From: Litomosoides sigmodontis | Lineage: Eukaryota; Nematoda; Chromadorea; Rhabditida; Onchocercidae | Direction of reading: 5' to 3' | Assembly (NCBI GenBank): GCA_963070105.1 | Contig: OY718807.1 | Span: 6,366,983 to 6,430,982 of the forward strand | Length of the DNA stretch: 64,000 bases | Part shown: positions 1 through 15,000 of the stretch, one piece after another | Layout of the letters: each line of letters starts with the position of its first letter | How positions within the stretch are numbered: position 1 is the stretch's first letter | The notes under the pieces: generated by a model | What the model was told of the DNA's origin: nothing | Database searches by the model: none | Seen by the model: the letters and a program-made list of their open reading frames with translations, nothing else | Translations under genes and position numbers: made by a program

Positions 1-3000
1 CTAGCGTTAGGTATTGGAAATGTTTTACTTTTCATTTGCATATCAGTGACCAAATCAAGAATCGCTGCCCAATGAAATATTTGTGATAACTTTTTCTTGC
101 TTTTCATTGTTGATGATAATGATTTATTTGTTAAATTAAGCAATGTCCGACTATCTTCCATTTGTTCCTTCAATTGATTTCATTTTCATTTCTGTCCTCA
201 ATTTACTTATCACTTTATTATTTTCAAATTTTATTTACAATTAAGTCATCGCTAAGATTTATGTTTTTTAATATCTGCACGTTTTATTGCCTCCAGCAAG
301 CAATATAAATTTAAAGAAAGAATTAAAAATAAAACTCATTTATGCTCAGAGCAGAACAGAATAGAATTTGTTAAAATTTGCATTTAACTAGCTACCAATT
401 CATTCCATATCCCCATCTCTTTCTCACAATCTTCCGATTTGGAATGAATTAAAAGCCTACCTTAAAGAAAATACTAAGCTTTTGGATGATACTATCAATA
501 CTGTTCAATGAAACTTTAGTGATAATAGTTTGCAGTTTAGAGTATTTTAAAACTGTGTTAAGCATTATCACTGCCTTTTTTATCTGTAAATATGCAAGGT
601 AAGGCGTGGATATTGCAACTTTCCTCTTAATTACACACACCAAATTCGATCTGTTTGATATTTTAAAACATGGAGGCAGATGGTTTCTAATGCAGTTTAT
701 AAATAAGGATTCATTCGCCCCAAGGATCAATTTATAAAATTTATAGTTGCTTTTTAAGATTTCGTAACGCCCTAAAGATTCCCTAAAGCTTTTCATACCT
801 TTCCATCGTGATCATTGCATGATTTCCACTCATCGCTAAGCACAAGAGATAGCTGGTCAAATAATACTACAATAACCACACGACCCATCCAGACAATTTG
901 CATTTCCATTTCTGTGAAATTTATCTTCGACGAAAATGATGTAGGTTTCTGAAGAAGTGAAGACTGTTGAAATAAATTTTCCTTCCTTCGAGGTATTTAT
1001 TTCATGAAGTTTAGAAGTCCTTAAGAGATGCAAACTCAAAACAAACATTGAAGAGTGACATCCAGTTAAAATTGAATGCAGCATTAGAGAGTCGTAGTGA
1101 TCCGGAAATAGCACCACCTTTTGCTTCCTGTTCCAGAAGTGATACGGCAAGGCACATATTCAACCGTCGTTCGACCAGCGGTTGAAGCTTTAAATTGAGG
1201 AGAAAAGGATAGAAATTAATTCGGAAATTTTTTTATTTCTTGTAGACATAACGAAAATGAAAAAATTAGATCACAACTGACGATTGATCTGTGATTTGGA
1301 GCAAATTACTTTCATATTTACACTGCAGATGAAGTCTTCCTTTTCTAATCTGATTAATTAATTTTAACCAAATTTGGAATAAAATGGAAAAAAACAAATT
1401 TATAATATTACTGAATAGCGTCACCCCAAAATAAAGGAAAATACTTCCGTGCTAGTGGCGTAGTCATTATTCGACGAGAAGCTTATATGAGACTGGAAAC
1501 AATACATTTCTTCTGAGCGATGCACAAATCATATGTAATAAACTAACGCAAAGCATAAATTTTGCAGATATTTTATCAGCAATCCAAGTTGTGTCACCCA
1601 TTGCACTGGACATTTGAATTTTCGCCTTGAAAGCCTCCCATTGGACATTGATTAATGCTTCAACCGCTAATTTATTCATCATTTTGCTCGTTTGTTTTGA
1701 GCTGTAATTAGCTAACAACTCATTTTTACACAGTATATCATACTGAAACAGGAAAAATAAACATACAATGATCGACCAGACTCAACACTTTGACTTTTCA
1801 AAAACTGATTGTGCTTGAGTAGACGTTGAGCAATCCTTCTACGATACCACGGAGCTGGGAATGCGATTAGTTGAGAAAGTTTCCGCATATCATATGTAAA
1901 GGTTGCTTGGCCAATTTCAACTGTGCATGTAATCTGCAAATGCATTCAGTGCACCTGCTTTTAGTCAAGGCAAATTTCTTCTACAACTCATGCCTAAAGG
2001 TTACAAAAAATCCTAGTTTATGTAAACTTTTCCTGCGTGGATAAATCGATGGAATCGCAATACGAACCTTTAAATGTGGATCATCATGGAAAAACACACT
2101 CGTACGTGAAATACCAGCAGTGAATTTATCTAACGTAAGTGCAAATGCATCCAACGGAGACGGCTGTAAATAACGTCTAATATTCCAGCACTAATAACTC
2201 ATCTGACAAAATAAGAGTATTTTACAATGTTTGCAAAGTAGTTAGCCTCATTTTATCAGTCTTGCGTGCAAATGACTTCTACCGCAGACTTTTACCTAAT
2301 TATTTCGATGTTGTTAAATGAATTAATAAAAGTGGATGAATTACTTCTTCAGAAGGACATCAATAATTTGATTAGGCTAAAATTTAGAAAAGAGTAATGA
2401 AAACCTGATGTGGATTATAGAAACAAATGGAAAACGATCGTAAGCTTAATGAAATATCGAAACCGCCACTGTTAACAGTATCGTTATGCGATGATGCAAC
2501 CAGTTTTAGCGATGGTAACCGTAACAAAAGATCCATTGAACCTGCTCTCTGCAACGATCAGAATTACTCATATTTTCTTGCTAATCCACAAATTGCAAAC
2601 ATTTTGATGCTGTCGAAATTTTTAGAATCATTAAAATATAAAAATATGTAATATTACGTTTCATATCCAAGAAAAGGCTGACAAGAGTGATACATTCTAT
2701 TCATATACGAGTAATAAGTAACATGAAGGTTAGGTTAGATTCCTATGAAGCATGAAAGTATTATACGAATAGAGAAAAACCTGTTGATGAGCTTCGAAAC
2801 GAAGTGAGCAAGACTGAATGGTTATAGATAGTAAGATATTGATCATTAGTTTAGAGTGAATGCACGTTAGCAAAGGTTTCGCATCGGTCATAGTGAACGT
2901 TTCACTACTTTCATTTTCTGACTTAAATTACCAAAATGAAACAAATATTATTTAACTAACAATTAAATCGAATAAATAATGTGCAGTTGACAAATATTAG

Positions 3001-6000
3001 TATCCACAGATCAAATAATAATAATAATAATACCTGCTGAGAGATACGTTGAGGTAAATTTTCCAACAATTGCTGAAAGAAATTAGCAACAAGCGGCGTA
3101 ACAGCCGTTTCCTTAGGCATATTGGCAACATTTGCTGATATGTACAAATACGGCGTAGTTGTATTGCTTGGTGTCATTACTGTAGCTGCTTTTTTCCTGG
3201 ATACAAAACGGAAGTGTTTATAATTGAAATTTCAATTTTGAAAACAGTTTTGTTAAGGATAAAACTATTTCATCGTTTTTTTAATAGCTAAATAATCATG
3301 AATACTGAAATTTAATATCTAAATACCCGTAGGTACAACTTACGTAGGAAAAGATTTGGTAACACTTGATATATCGCTGGTTGAATAATATATTTTCGCT
3401 TCAATACTGCAATAAAGGAATTGAAACCCACTTAGCTATCATTTTGTTGGTTACCCGAGAATCTGACAAACTACGAATATATATATAGGAAAATGCATCC
3501 AGAAGATTCTGAGAGAGGGTGAAAAACATATTACAGAAATCAGATCTTAAATTACAATGAACAGAATGACTAGCAACTGCAAACACCTAAATGACCTACG
3601 GAAACATCTCCGAGTGACTTACAGTAACTACAAATGTCCTAATGTCATACCGAAAAACATGCATGGCGCAAATAAACTATTGCTGTCGTTTATTTACGCG
3701 GTGCATGTTGGAACAGGAATATGAATTAACCTGGGCAATAAAATTTTCGTAAATACTGCACTTGTCTCGTCATGCTTTTTGACATCATCTGCAGCTGCGC
3801 TTTTCGTACTTGTTAATGCTTCTGAAGTTTTATTCCGTAGCACACATTCTCCAGCTTCACCAAAAAACTGTAATTTCAAATATTTTAATAAATTCAGAGA
3901 AAATTAATTCATATGTAGTAAAAATTCTCTTATTTAACGACTAAATGTCAAAAAGCCAGTGTTACTCACACCAATATTTAAATAAATCCCGCTTTTTTTC
4001 GGAATTCAGAATATTATTGGTTACTTCATTGTTATTAAACAGATCACCCAGAATTGGAGAACAGTTTTAATAAAAAAATCATAAATTAGAGCAAGAATTT
4101 ATTCTAATTATGCAAATGATTTATCAGTGTAATTTTTGATTAATAGCTTACTTGCATGTCAAACGCGAATGACCCATGGTTCATTTTTTCATCAATTCTC
4201 GTCTTATTATCGTTCGTTTTTGCCAGAATCTCGCCCTGTACTGACGATGTATGACCAATATTTTTCTTCAACTGAGCGCTCAGTGCAATTTTTTGAAGTT
4301 TTGCAGATTCATTGCCTGTAGCCGATTCATTGTCCGACTTTTCCTCGGCATCCTTTGTTGTGTCCTATAAGTGTTCAACACATATCACAGTTTAGTCCGA
4401 TGTAATTAGTCAAACAATCAAAAAAGGTTCACTCTTCCATTTACAGTTAGAATATTACAGCTTTCGCTACGTTTGGGTGATTACCGAAGGAAATATTCAA
4501 GCTAAATTTAACCATTAAAAATACCTCTATAATTGGTGCTTTATTAAATAATTTTCCTCGTAATTCTTGTCGCTTTAAACGATCAAGCATTGATTCTTTA
4601 AATTGCTTCACTCGAATTAGCTGAAGTTTTTTCAAGCGTCGCAATTCCCATTGATATGTGACGTCCGTTGCGTGAGCCTTTATCACAGCCAATTTCTGCG
4701 TTTGTTCATAAATCTATAGATTTCAACCACTTTTAGCGTTTTTCTTTTGTTTTATTTTAAAATATTAATTTATTCAAGTAAAACCAATCAAAATTACACG
4801 GCGAAAGTGCCATACGATATTTCTTTCTAATTACAAAAATCATTTAAGTTGACTGTTTCAATTAAGTAAATAATTTAAAGTTGATTTAGTATCACCAAAT
4901 GAACTGCTTATCATAAATTATGAATTGCTTATAAGCAACAAGGGATACTTTGTTGATAAAGTTAACTATATCCATAGAGTGCTCATGCTTTTCTATTTCA
5001 GAAACGTCAGCTATAAGTACCGACTTCAGTGTCGTTCCTTCCGCTAACCACCTTAATTGAGTAAAAACTGCTAATTATAATCACCTCCAACAATGAAAAT
5101 TTTACAAAACTATCAAGTAAGGAAAATCTAGCTCATTCCAAAATTCATTTATACCTTTGCTAGTTGAATCCATTTAAAACTTTCCAATGGCTTGCTAAAT
5201 TATATGTTGATATTACACATTTTCTCCTGACATTTACAAGCAACCTTTTGTTCAACCCAACGAATTCGCTTTTCAGGTTTCACAATCGATGCATATTCAT
5301 TTTTCGGATTAATGTCATCATCTCGCTCCAATTCGCTTATCACAATTTTCATCGGCTCGTATTCAGTAGCGTCAACGTCTTGATCCGCTTTGATCGCCTC
5401 GCATGTGTTCCATATCGCCCCATTCAAACTTCCAATGCGCTGCAAAACATTGAGTGTTTTTTCACGACTCCCTTGCAGAAATACCGGTGAAATTATAAAA
5501 ATTCGATAAAGCAAGAAAAAATCGAACCTTAAAAAATCAATAATTTGCACTAAGCAAGTTGCCAACGGTTTTTGCAAAGAGTTTCCTTTCTGGCTATTTC
5601 TAACATTTATATTAGTTAGACTATCTCAGGAATCATCTACTAGGAACGAACTGATGAAAATAGGAATGAGAATTCCACACGAAACTCACATATTTCTCTT
5701 CATAGTACTGAACTAGGAGAAACTGTAACCTACGCCATCGATATCAAAGACAAGGCCTTTCATTGAGCACTGTACGGATACTGCTCGCTTATATTGTTCC
5801 GATTTCAAAGATTTCACAACAATTTTACAGAGACCAAGCGGGAAGAATGCAAAATTTGTCGGTGTAATTTCTTGGCCATTAATCCATGATTCTTCCATCG
5901 ACTGAAATATAAGAGCTCTTCCATCAATTTCCTATGAATTAGAAAAATACCTGCATGTAATTATGAGATTGATAATCTTTGATATCAAAAATGGCAGTAA

Positions 6001-9000
6001 GAGAAAAGAATAATCGATGAGGAATTTTGGGTTATGAACGATAAGCTACCAAGAAATCTTGCAATGCACTTATTTCTTTATGTCAGTTAGTAGTCAAGGA
6101 GAACAGAAGAGCTTTTTCAGACTAATTATAAGATATAAAATGATTTTAAGCAATTCATTTAAAAAAAGGTTCCACAGCATTTGGAAGTAATAGTAATATG
6201 TAAATGAAAGAATTTTTACACTAACGTGTTCAAAGTTTTCCACGAAAATAATCTTAAAATCGCTAAATTTAGCTTCAATTTCAGCTTTCCGCACAAATTT
6301 AACCACTGCTTCAGCATCTTTCAAACCAAATAAGAGCGCAGATGTGAAGGATCGATAGTTGCTGCTATAAAGTGGTATACATAGCGTCGTACGATCACGG
6401 AATAGTACCGTTATCTTCATTGACAGTCCATACGTTGCATCCTGAAATGCGGAGTGAAATATGGTAATGTGACGATTTCTATGAAATAGTAAATTCGAAT
6501 GTACAGTCTGAAATAATCTAAACGTCAGAACCCTTCTACTGAGCTGGAGAGGTATCAATAAGAATTTAGCTCCCCATAAACACATGATATTAATTTCGCT
6601 AATTAATTTCAATTCTGTGAAAGGCTTAATTATAGCGCTTCAGAATTTGTTCAAATCCAGTAAATTATTCCTAGCAAATATTAGCGTAGATTATAATCGG
6701 TTTTCTAAATTCGTATTGCTAGACCAATCAGATACTATAAAACAGTACTAAAAGTGAACTAAGCGATGTTGTCTGAGACGAGTCGCTTCCTGCTTGCATC
6801 GCATGAAGAATTTTTTGTCTCATCCAAAAACTTCGTGATAAAGTAAAGTCTCGTAGAATATCTTTCATCTAAGAACAAAAAGATATTGTTATAACAAGTT
6901 GTAAAAATTGTTCGTATTGTTGTCATCAAAAAAAAAATTATTGCTATTATTAGTCTTACAAAAAAAAATTCCCATTTCATTATTGCTACAAAAACGGCTT
7001 GAACTGATGCAAATCAGTTTTCATTTGATGCATTTACTTCGTTAGACAAGCCAACTCAACTGTATTTGCAATCAATAAAAAATTTTGTAATTTCATACCC
7101 TGATAATTGCCGAAAGTTTGAATAAAATTACGGTACGAGAAAGAATGATGGTGGTTTCAGGAACGCTGTTAGGACTGAATTGAAGTGTGCACATTAACTA
7201 AAACGAATTTAATGCAAAATTTTCTTTGTATAAGTGTACATTTTAAATGAATGAAATTAATATCATTATCAAATGTGAAAAAACAACATATCCTGCAAGC
7301 AGTGAAGCAATTATCGCCATGGCGATATTCGCTGAATAATTAAAATTTCCAGCTTAGGGAATTAATAACCGATGTCTTTTTTTGGTTCGTTTACTACGAA
7401 CCACAATTGAAAAATACTGATTAAATTTAAACAAAAGTAAATGAAGTAAGCTAACAAACAACAAACATTGGTGGTAAAGTCAGCTAACTCTCGTAATTCA
7501 TCGTCCTGGAACGCTTCATTCCGTATCATTTGTCCAAGTTTGAAATTTAAACAAAATGACATGTTGCCTTCCATTTGTCTCTGTAATTTTCGTTACTTGT
7601 TCGATCATAAAAGCTTTATAAAAACAAGTAACGATGGTGCATACACATGGAAAAGAAACATAACAGAACGTTACTAGAGCAACGACAGTTGATGCCGTGT
7701 TGTCGAAGATGAACTTCACCAAATATTGATTGAATGAAAGAAGTTTCATGTCATTATAATTGTTGCAAACCACCAACTGAAGTTTAAGACGCACAAAAAA
7801 GTGCAGTAAAAGTAAAACCTCAAAAACATCCTTGTCCAATATATTTCGTCCTATGAAGAATACATTAATAACTTCCACTGTAATGCGAAATGCCGTATTT
7901 GTTGTATCAGTTAACGTCAATTTCAACCATGGCGAAACGTTTTCGCAGTAAATCTGAACTTAGCGCAATTTATCATTAGCAATAAGATCAATTACCTTAA
8001 CTTACTTGACAACATCAAGTACCTGATTCTACGTAAAAGATAAAATAACTTTCAGCTGGCTAATTCATTTATTTCTTTAGCAGTATGAGTGTTGAAGACT
8101 TATTGATGGTCTACCCGTAAGCTAGTCAAAATAAATGTAGTAAAATGAAATTTACTGTTTCACGAATTAAATTATCTTTAATTTTTTCATCTCAGCGTTA
8201 TCGCCTGTAAAATTAAGTCTAAATAGCAAAGTGTTTAATTTAAGAATGAATTAGTAATTTGGTAACTTAACCTGCAATTGAAAAAGAAATGGTGATTTGT
8301 ACGATGAATTTGCACGCAAAATTTCCATGACATGAGCAAATTCAGCAATAGCTGTTTCATGTGAATACAGTAGCATGTTCAACACGTCCGTATTGATTGA
8401 CTGATCCAAACTTCCTATACAATAATTAATTTCAGTGTAACGGTAACAGACTGCTTTAATTGGTTAGTTAATTTTAAGGACCATATTCATTCTTTTTTCT
8501 AAGTCATATATTAATCACATAGAGTTGTAAGTGTAATTTACAATGATAGCAATCAGTCATTGTTCACATTCAAAGTTTTATCTACAAAAAGCAAGTACTA
8601 ATCGATCGGGGCGCTATAATGCGTTATATAAATTATTAAGATGTACTACACGAGTATTTAATATACCAATGGTATTGTAGTCTTATATAAGATGGTACTT
8701 GAAATAGGCAAGTAATAGTAGATCAAATGTCCTAATTCATTACTAGAATCTTCTACCTCAATAGGAAGTTTCAAGTCTCCAGACAGAGAGGTGATAACAT
8801 CCTTACTGGTGCTGTGACTATCTTATCCTTTGTTTTCATTAACACAGATGATATCTTTGTCACAAATTCACTCACCAATAGTAATAACAATGTTCGCATA
8901 CGATTCATCAGAGCATACAATTTCTCGATTGCCAAGTAGAATGATTTCATTTTCGTTTACGACACGCTTCTCGTAAACAACCAGCAACGACGGTAGCTTA

Positions 9001-12000
9001 ATGGAAAAACTTCCTAAACGAATCCATTTCGGTACCTTCTTCGAATAAAATGATGTATATGTGATAAAATGATTTTCAATCGATGCTGTGCCCTTTTTTG
9101 GACTGAAAAAAAAAACTTCAAGCTTATCTGAAAACATCCCATGAAGAAATTATGCAGTGAAATGTATAATAAAATATGATAAATTAATTACATGCATAAT
9201 TATGAAAGAACATATGAAGTGAGACAACAAGCGATACAAAAACATTTCATAAAAGTACAATTTATGTCATCCAATATTTCAGCTTACGAAATATACGCTT
9301 TGGATTTCAATATCTTTGTATAATTTTCAATTTAAAAATTCTCGACTTTGAAATCTTAAATTATACGATCAATAAATGAAATATTCAATATGATTTGCTT
9401 ACAAGATTCCGAAACAGTGCGCATTTTTGAAATCATATTTTGCCGCAACAGTTGAAGAAATTTTGGCATTTATTTCGCCGTGCAATATTTCCACATCAAA
9501 ATGAAAATGAGTCATTTGACCACTTTGTTTAGCTAGTTCACGTTCATCTGATGAAGGCTGCAACGGAATGACGATAATTAATATGTGTTGCTAATAGGAA
9601 TGACGAAGACGTACGTATTAAAGCTTTTAAATCAGTTTTTAAGAGAAATGTGAGATATCTTAAATTTTCTGTGAACTTATGTACAAAAAAAGGGAGGTGG
9701 AAATAAACTTAAACGAGTTATATTTTAATGAAAAACACGGGTTTAAGTACAAATTCCAAATTAAAGACTCGATTTAACCTCCATCTTCTCTCATCTCATT
9801 TCATAACTCTTCTTCTTTGCAATCAATTTATTGCGTCATTTTGAAAAAAAAAGTATAAAAAATCTGTGAACTTTATGTTTAGTGATGGATGTATTTTGCT
9901 TATCTTATAGCTCGAAATTTTAGCAAAAATTTCCTTTGCAATACGAAATTATTTGAATTATTTTTCATGCGACTCAAAATATTACGATGAAATTTAACAA
10001 ATCAATAAAAATACACATTCTGTTATAAAATTAAAACCATTAATTCTTGTTACGAAAGAGAAATAATTGAACATGTAAATGTCTCAAAAGAGAAGAAGCA
10101 CTGAGAATGCACACCGAGAACTAATTAAACTTACTGAAAGCGAATTTCCTTCGTCTTTATCGTTTCTACCTTCTGCTCTTATAACGAATGAACTTCCAAT
10201 GATGTAATTTAATTTCATACTTTCCATAGACAAACGAACAGTATTTTGGAAACCGTTCGTTTCATACATTCTAGACATTTACTTCTTTTTTAATTTGTGT
10301 ATTACATGGAAGCAAATTCAATACATCCTTTTCTCAACAATATCCATCCTTAGAAGTTATTGAATTTGTGCATAAATCATTGAAGTGGGAAGGAAGGTCA
10401 ATTTTATGTTTGCATAATTCGTTTGCATTTCAATTAGTCTGTATTCCTTCCGTGTGACATAAAAAATTTAGGTTGGCTAAATTCCGACTAAATAGGATTT
10501 GAGTAAACAAACCTTCGGAAAGTACTAGTGACTGTAGTGAGTGAGCAATGAAATATAGCGTTTATATCAGGAGTTCCCCTCTCAGTGATCACTATTTTAA
10601 CATCCTGAATTGTGGATGTGACCTCATGTGTTGCTTTTCTTGGATTATCTACAAAGTGTGTACTGTTGTGACGTGTCTGCAATTAACGACGAATTTATTA
10701 CATTCAATTACTTTATTGCTTTCATAATTTCAATTGCAAGTCATACGTTTTAATGTAAGTCAAAGAAAAAGTAAATGCATATTGATGTTGAGACATCATT
10801 CGATTATTTACAAGAAATGCCCTGCTGTGCTACGAAGTTCACCGATATGAAATATCAAACCTATCTAACCTACCGCGCATTATTTGGCCACTTCAATAAT
10901 TCCTAAGTATACCTTGCTATTGAAAATTCTTAATATCAGGATAAGATGCGTAATTTTCGATTCAAATTTAATTGCTGAGATAACAATATTATTATTCACA
11001 GCGATCGAAAATCCTCCAACATTCGCATTCTGTTCTTCACTATTATGACTGTAAATATAATGACACTGTAAATTAAAATAATCACTCCTATCAGTTTGTG
11101 ATTTTTCGCCGCAATCTATAAATATACCTGTGCGATGTTGAACGACACGAAATGTAAATCGCTTGTGAAGAAAAGAAAAAAAATGCATGATCGAAATTGA
11201 AATCATAGCAGAAGAAATAGATCGAACATGTGGGAGATAAACAGGCAGAAAGATTTCCGTTACATAAAGGATTGAAAAATTAATGATAAAATAAGACGAA
11301 CGTGTTCATTTTGTATTCACGGAACAAATTCAGCACGGTAAGAATCCATTTCTGTTTCTTTCCTTCGTCATCTTCAATGACGATCGATTCACTGCGTTTA
11401 CTGACGGAATTTTGCGTGTCATCGAAATGAATCAACGACGTTAGGATTGCGGTATTGTTCGCACAGTATGCAGTACTTTGCATCAATTCGCTTAGCAAGT
11501 GCAAAACTGCTTGTGTGCAAAATACTTCAATTCGTGGGAATAATGTTCCCAAGTTTACCGATACACACGCCCTAAAATAATCGGAAATGCAAAAGAGATT
11601 AAAAAATTTGATCAGCAATAGAGAATGAACTCATCAAATATTCCTTTTATTGCTTTTCGATCATTTTGAACCGACGATATAACAGGTAAAATTTCATAAT
11701 TCTAGCTAATTCATAATTATTGACTACTTGAAATCATATTGATCGACGAATTTGCAGTTGGTTTTCGCTGCCCACTCAATTCATCTATCCACTGATCTCG
11801 TTAAAAAGGAAAAAAACTTATTTTTTCAAAATTAATTCTTATTATTCCAAATTAATTCTAAATTATTATTTCAAATTAATTCTAAATTGAATAAGACGGC
11901 CAACCAATGCCTTTCATTCTTCATCAACATGCATAATTCACCGCGAAAAATAATTGCTTTATGGAATTGTCAAAATAAATGAGACTATGGATGCAATACA

Positions 12001-15000
12001 AAATTTATCGGATTTTTTCCAGAAATTTAGGAGACTTACTTTGACTGCTCATTATCAGTCATAACATTATAAACGATCGCAGCATCAAATGTTATCGTGT
12101 CCAAAAGCAGAAATAAAGACGATTGCTGCGCAATAGTTTGACTTTTGCTTTTAACCAGTTGAACGAGGTATGTCTGCAAAAATTTGCTATCTTAACTTCG
12201 AAATAAAATTTCACTCCCCGCGATAATTTTTGATGGAGTTACATATTAAACTGAATTTTTGCCACAATCTCGTCGCTTTTGCAGGAGAAATTGGCAAGCA
12301 CAATATTTCTCTTCTCATTTGCTAAATCACTTGAGGTTTCAGTTTCAAGGCAATTTAAACTTCATTTTATCTGCAGTAGATTTATATTAGTTTTTTTAAT
12401 TATATTCTACTTTCGTTCAAATTTATTCTCTACTACATCTGCCATGTTCAATTAGCAATTCTGGTTCTATTGTCAAATGATTGGCGAAAAAATAAAAAGG
12501 AAAAAATGATTAAATTGCAAACCTTAAACTCTCCAACCATAAATTTCAGTGAAAAATGGAGCCTTTTAAGTGGTGATTTAAGCAACACATTCCTATCTAA
12601 GTGGTAATTCTGCAAAGTAACCAAAAGTTATTGCAAGGTAGGATAACAAAACAAAATAAAGATGAATATTAATTTTGTCGAATGAAAAAATAAAGTAGTC
12701 GAAATTACGACGAAAATTTTTGAGGTGTTAAATATGAATAATAGGAATAAAGAATTAAAGGTAAGAATTAATTAACATTTCTGGCTATTAAAACAATTAA
12801 ATAAGTATTATAATTAGTGCCTAATTCACAAATTTGGAGATCGTTTGACGTGACATTATCTTTGGACATTGTTGAATAAGTTGCACTAATTCTAACACTG
12901 TTCTCCTAATTATTTGAAATAATTTTTAAAACTACCTTGAATATAGGCCAGAAAAATACGACTGGTAAAATTTTAAGTTGTTTCATTGAGGGATTTTCAG
13001 TCACGCCTGCATAAAATTATCACTATAAGATTGTAGCACAAAAAAGGAATAGGAATGAATATTTACGATACCTGTTTCTCGTTTACGCAGTGAAATTGGT
13101 GTTGAGAGTGATACCTGCGTTAACCCTATTGCTTCCAATAGCTGAAGTTGTCGTGGAACCAACGACAGATAGCGATGCAGTAGATCCCGCAGTTCGGTTA
13201 GGCTCTGCTGTTACAGCGTTTTCACTGGCAGTTTGAAATGCTTCTCTCAGAGATTTCATATTTTCCAGTAATACGCCTCGAGAGTATTCTTTCGTTGTTA
13301 GCACATCAATAAAAGGCTAAATTTCGACATCAAATAAGTGTTGTTGGGTATAAATGAGAAGCTGGTGAGGCAACTAACTTCAAAATATTTCATACGATAA
13401 ATTACATTGTAGCAGAATTCGATTGAAAAATTAATTCAGGTTATTGACGATAACTACAAAATTTAAATAACATTCATTATTTCACAGTTAGAAATATTTG
13501 GTAAAAAAATACAACCATAAAGCATAGAACAATAACTGCAAAGTAAACCATCCGTTTAGCGTATGAGACGATATCCTAAGTTATTATTATTGCATTTTAT
13601 ATTGCTATTGCTTAATGACAATTTCCGTTCAGGTTTAGCACATGCACCTTCCTTTCGGAATAATGAAATGGTCTTCGAAACATCTACCCTTTTCCGATGA
13701 AGCTTGCTACTAACGCATTGACTAACCTTAACGTACGGTTCAAGCAATTCTTGCCATGAATTTAGCAAAGCAACGAGGATCAATTTTCGATTCGATTTTG
13801 ATGCAATGAAAGGCTCTAATTCTAATGGATGATTGTTCTTCCAATAATTATATCGTTCACTTTCGTCCTTATGCATCGAGTGATGTAGTAAGAAAAGCAT
13901 TAGCTTGCAGCTTGCACATGCATCCATCGCTACTGCATATCGCTTCACTTCATTCAGCGAACTTCGGCACACTGTTAAAATCTGAAATAAAAGAGGAATT
14001 GCATGTGCAAGCATTGCTTAGAAAACAATACACACTTTTGGTCAGCGATGAACTGACGATTCATCATCCTTCGTCTTTTTTCTTAAAATTGATTAAATAA
14101 CACTTTTAAAATACGAATAGCACCAAAGTAATACTAATTAGATAATTATCTAAAGTCAACTAAAAGAATTCCAGAATGTAAAGTTTTAACCAAATCATCA
14201 CGTAAATCCAACGCTTCACTCAACGCTCTGCACATGCAAAAATCAAGCCATTCATCGTATTTCGCTAATGTGTGATGGATAGATTTTTGAAACTGATACA
14301 GCACATGAAGCCAGGAAACTAGCGATGACGTTAGCGCTAGGTGCAGCAATGTCACGTCTCTAAAAGAGAAGTAAATATCTTCGGCTCGATCAAAAACAAT
14401 TTTTATTAACAAAGAATAGCTCATTAACTAAAGTTGCCATGCACTTCATATTGTAACTTTTTACAACTGAGTAATAGAAATGTTTAATCTCTAATTGGAA
14501 GTACACGATAGCCTTCTCGTGCAACAAGTATAGCATATAGCAGACAGAAATATCATTATTCCCACGTGATTTATTTATTCATCAATTATTTCGTGTAGTT
14601 GCAGTAAAATAGAAAAAGCGAAATCGAATAATTTGAAACCTTTGCTTATCCCACTCACACCCGAAGGAAATCTTTAGGCGTGGCTTGCCAGTACTGATAA
14701 CAATTTCGCTATCGTTAATCAAATACGAAAAACTTCGACGATTAAGAAAACCTTTGAGCAAAATATTTGGTACATTTAACTCTATAATGGAATAGAGAAA
14801 ATTTAAAAGTGTGAAAGAAAAAGATGAAAAAGAAAAAAGTTTACAACCAGGCCTATCACTTCCTCTTCCTCATTAACCCCATCAAAAACGCGAGAAATCA
14901 TGATTTGATAAAAGTATATATTATTGTCATTATTTGTTAGCAAGGCAGCTATTAGACATAATTCGTCAAACTTTCTGAATTAACAAGCAATTCTGGGCAT

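Noticed and set aside
857..1150. 97-aa minus-strand frame near the left edge
   Set aside because: The conserved lpd-3 reading (AVSLLEQEAKGGAISGSLRL, then MQIVWMGRVVIVVLFDQ) is in another frame of the same strand.
13825..14100. 91-aa plus-strand frame
   Set aside because: It is antisense to the lpd-3 exon encoding LLNSWQELLEPYVK and the flanking conserved sequence.
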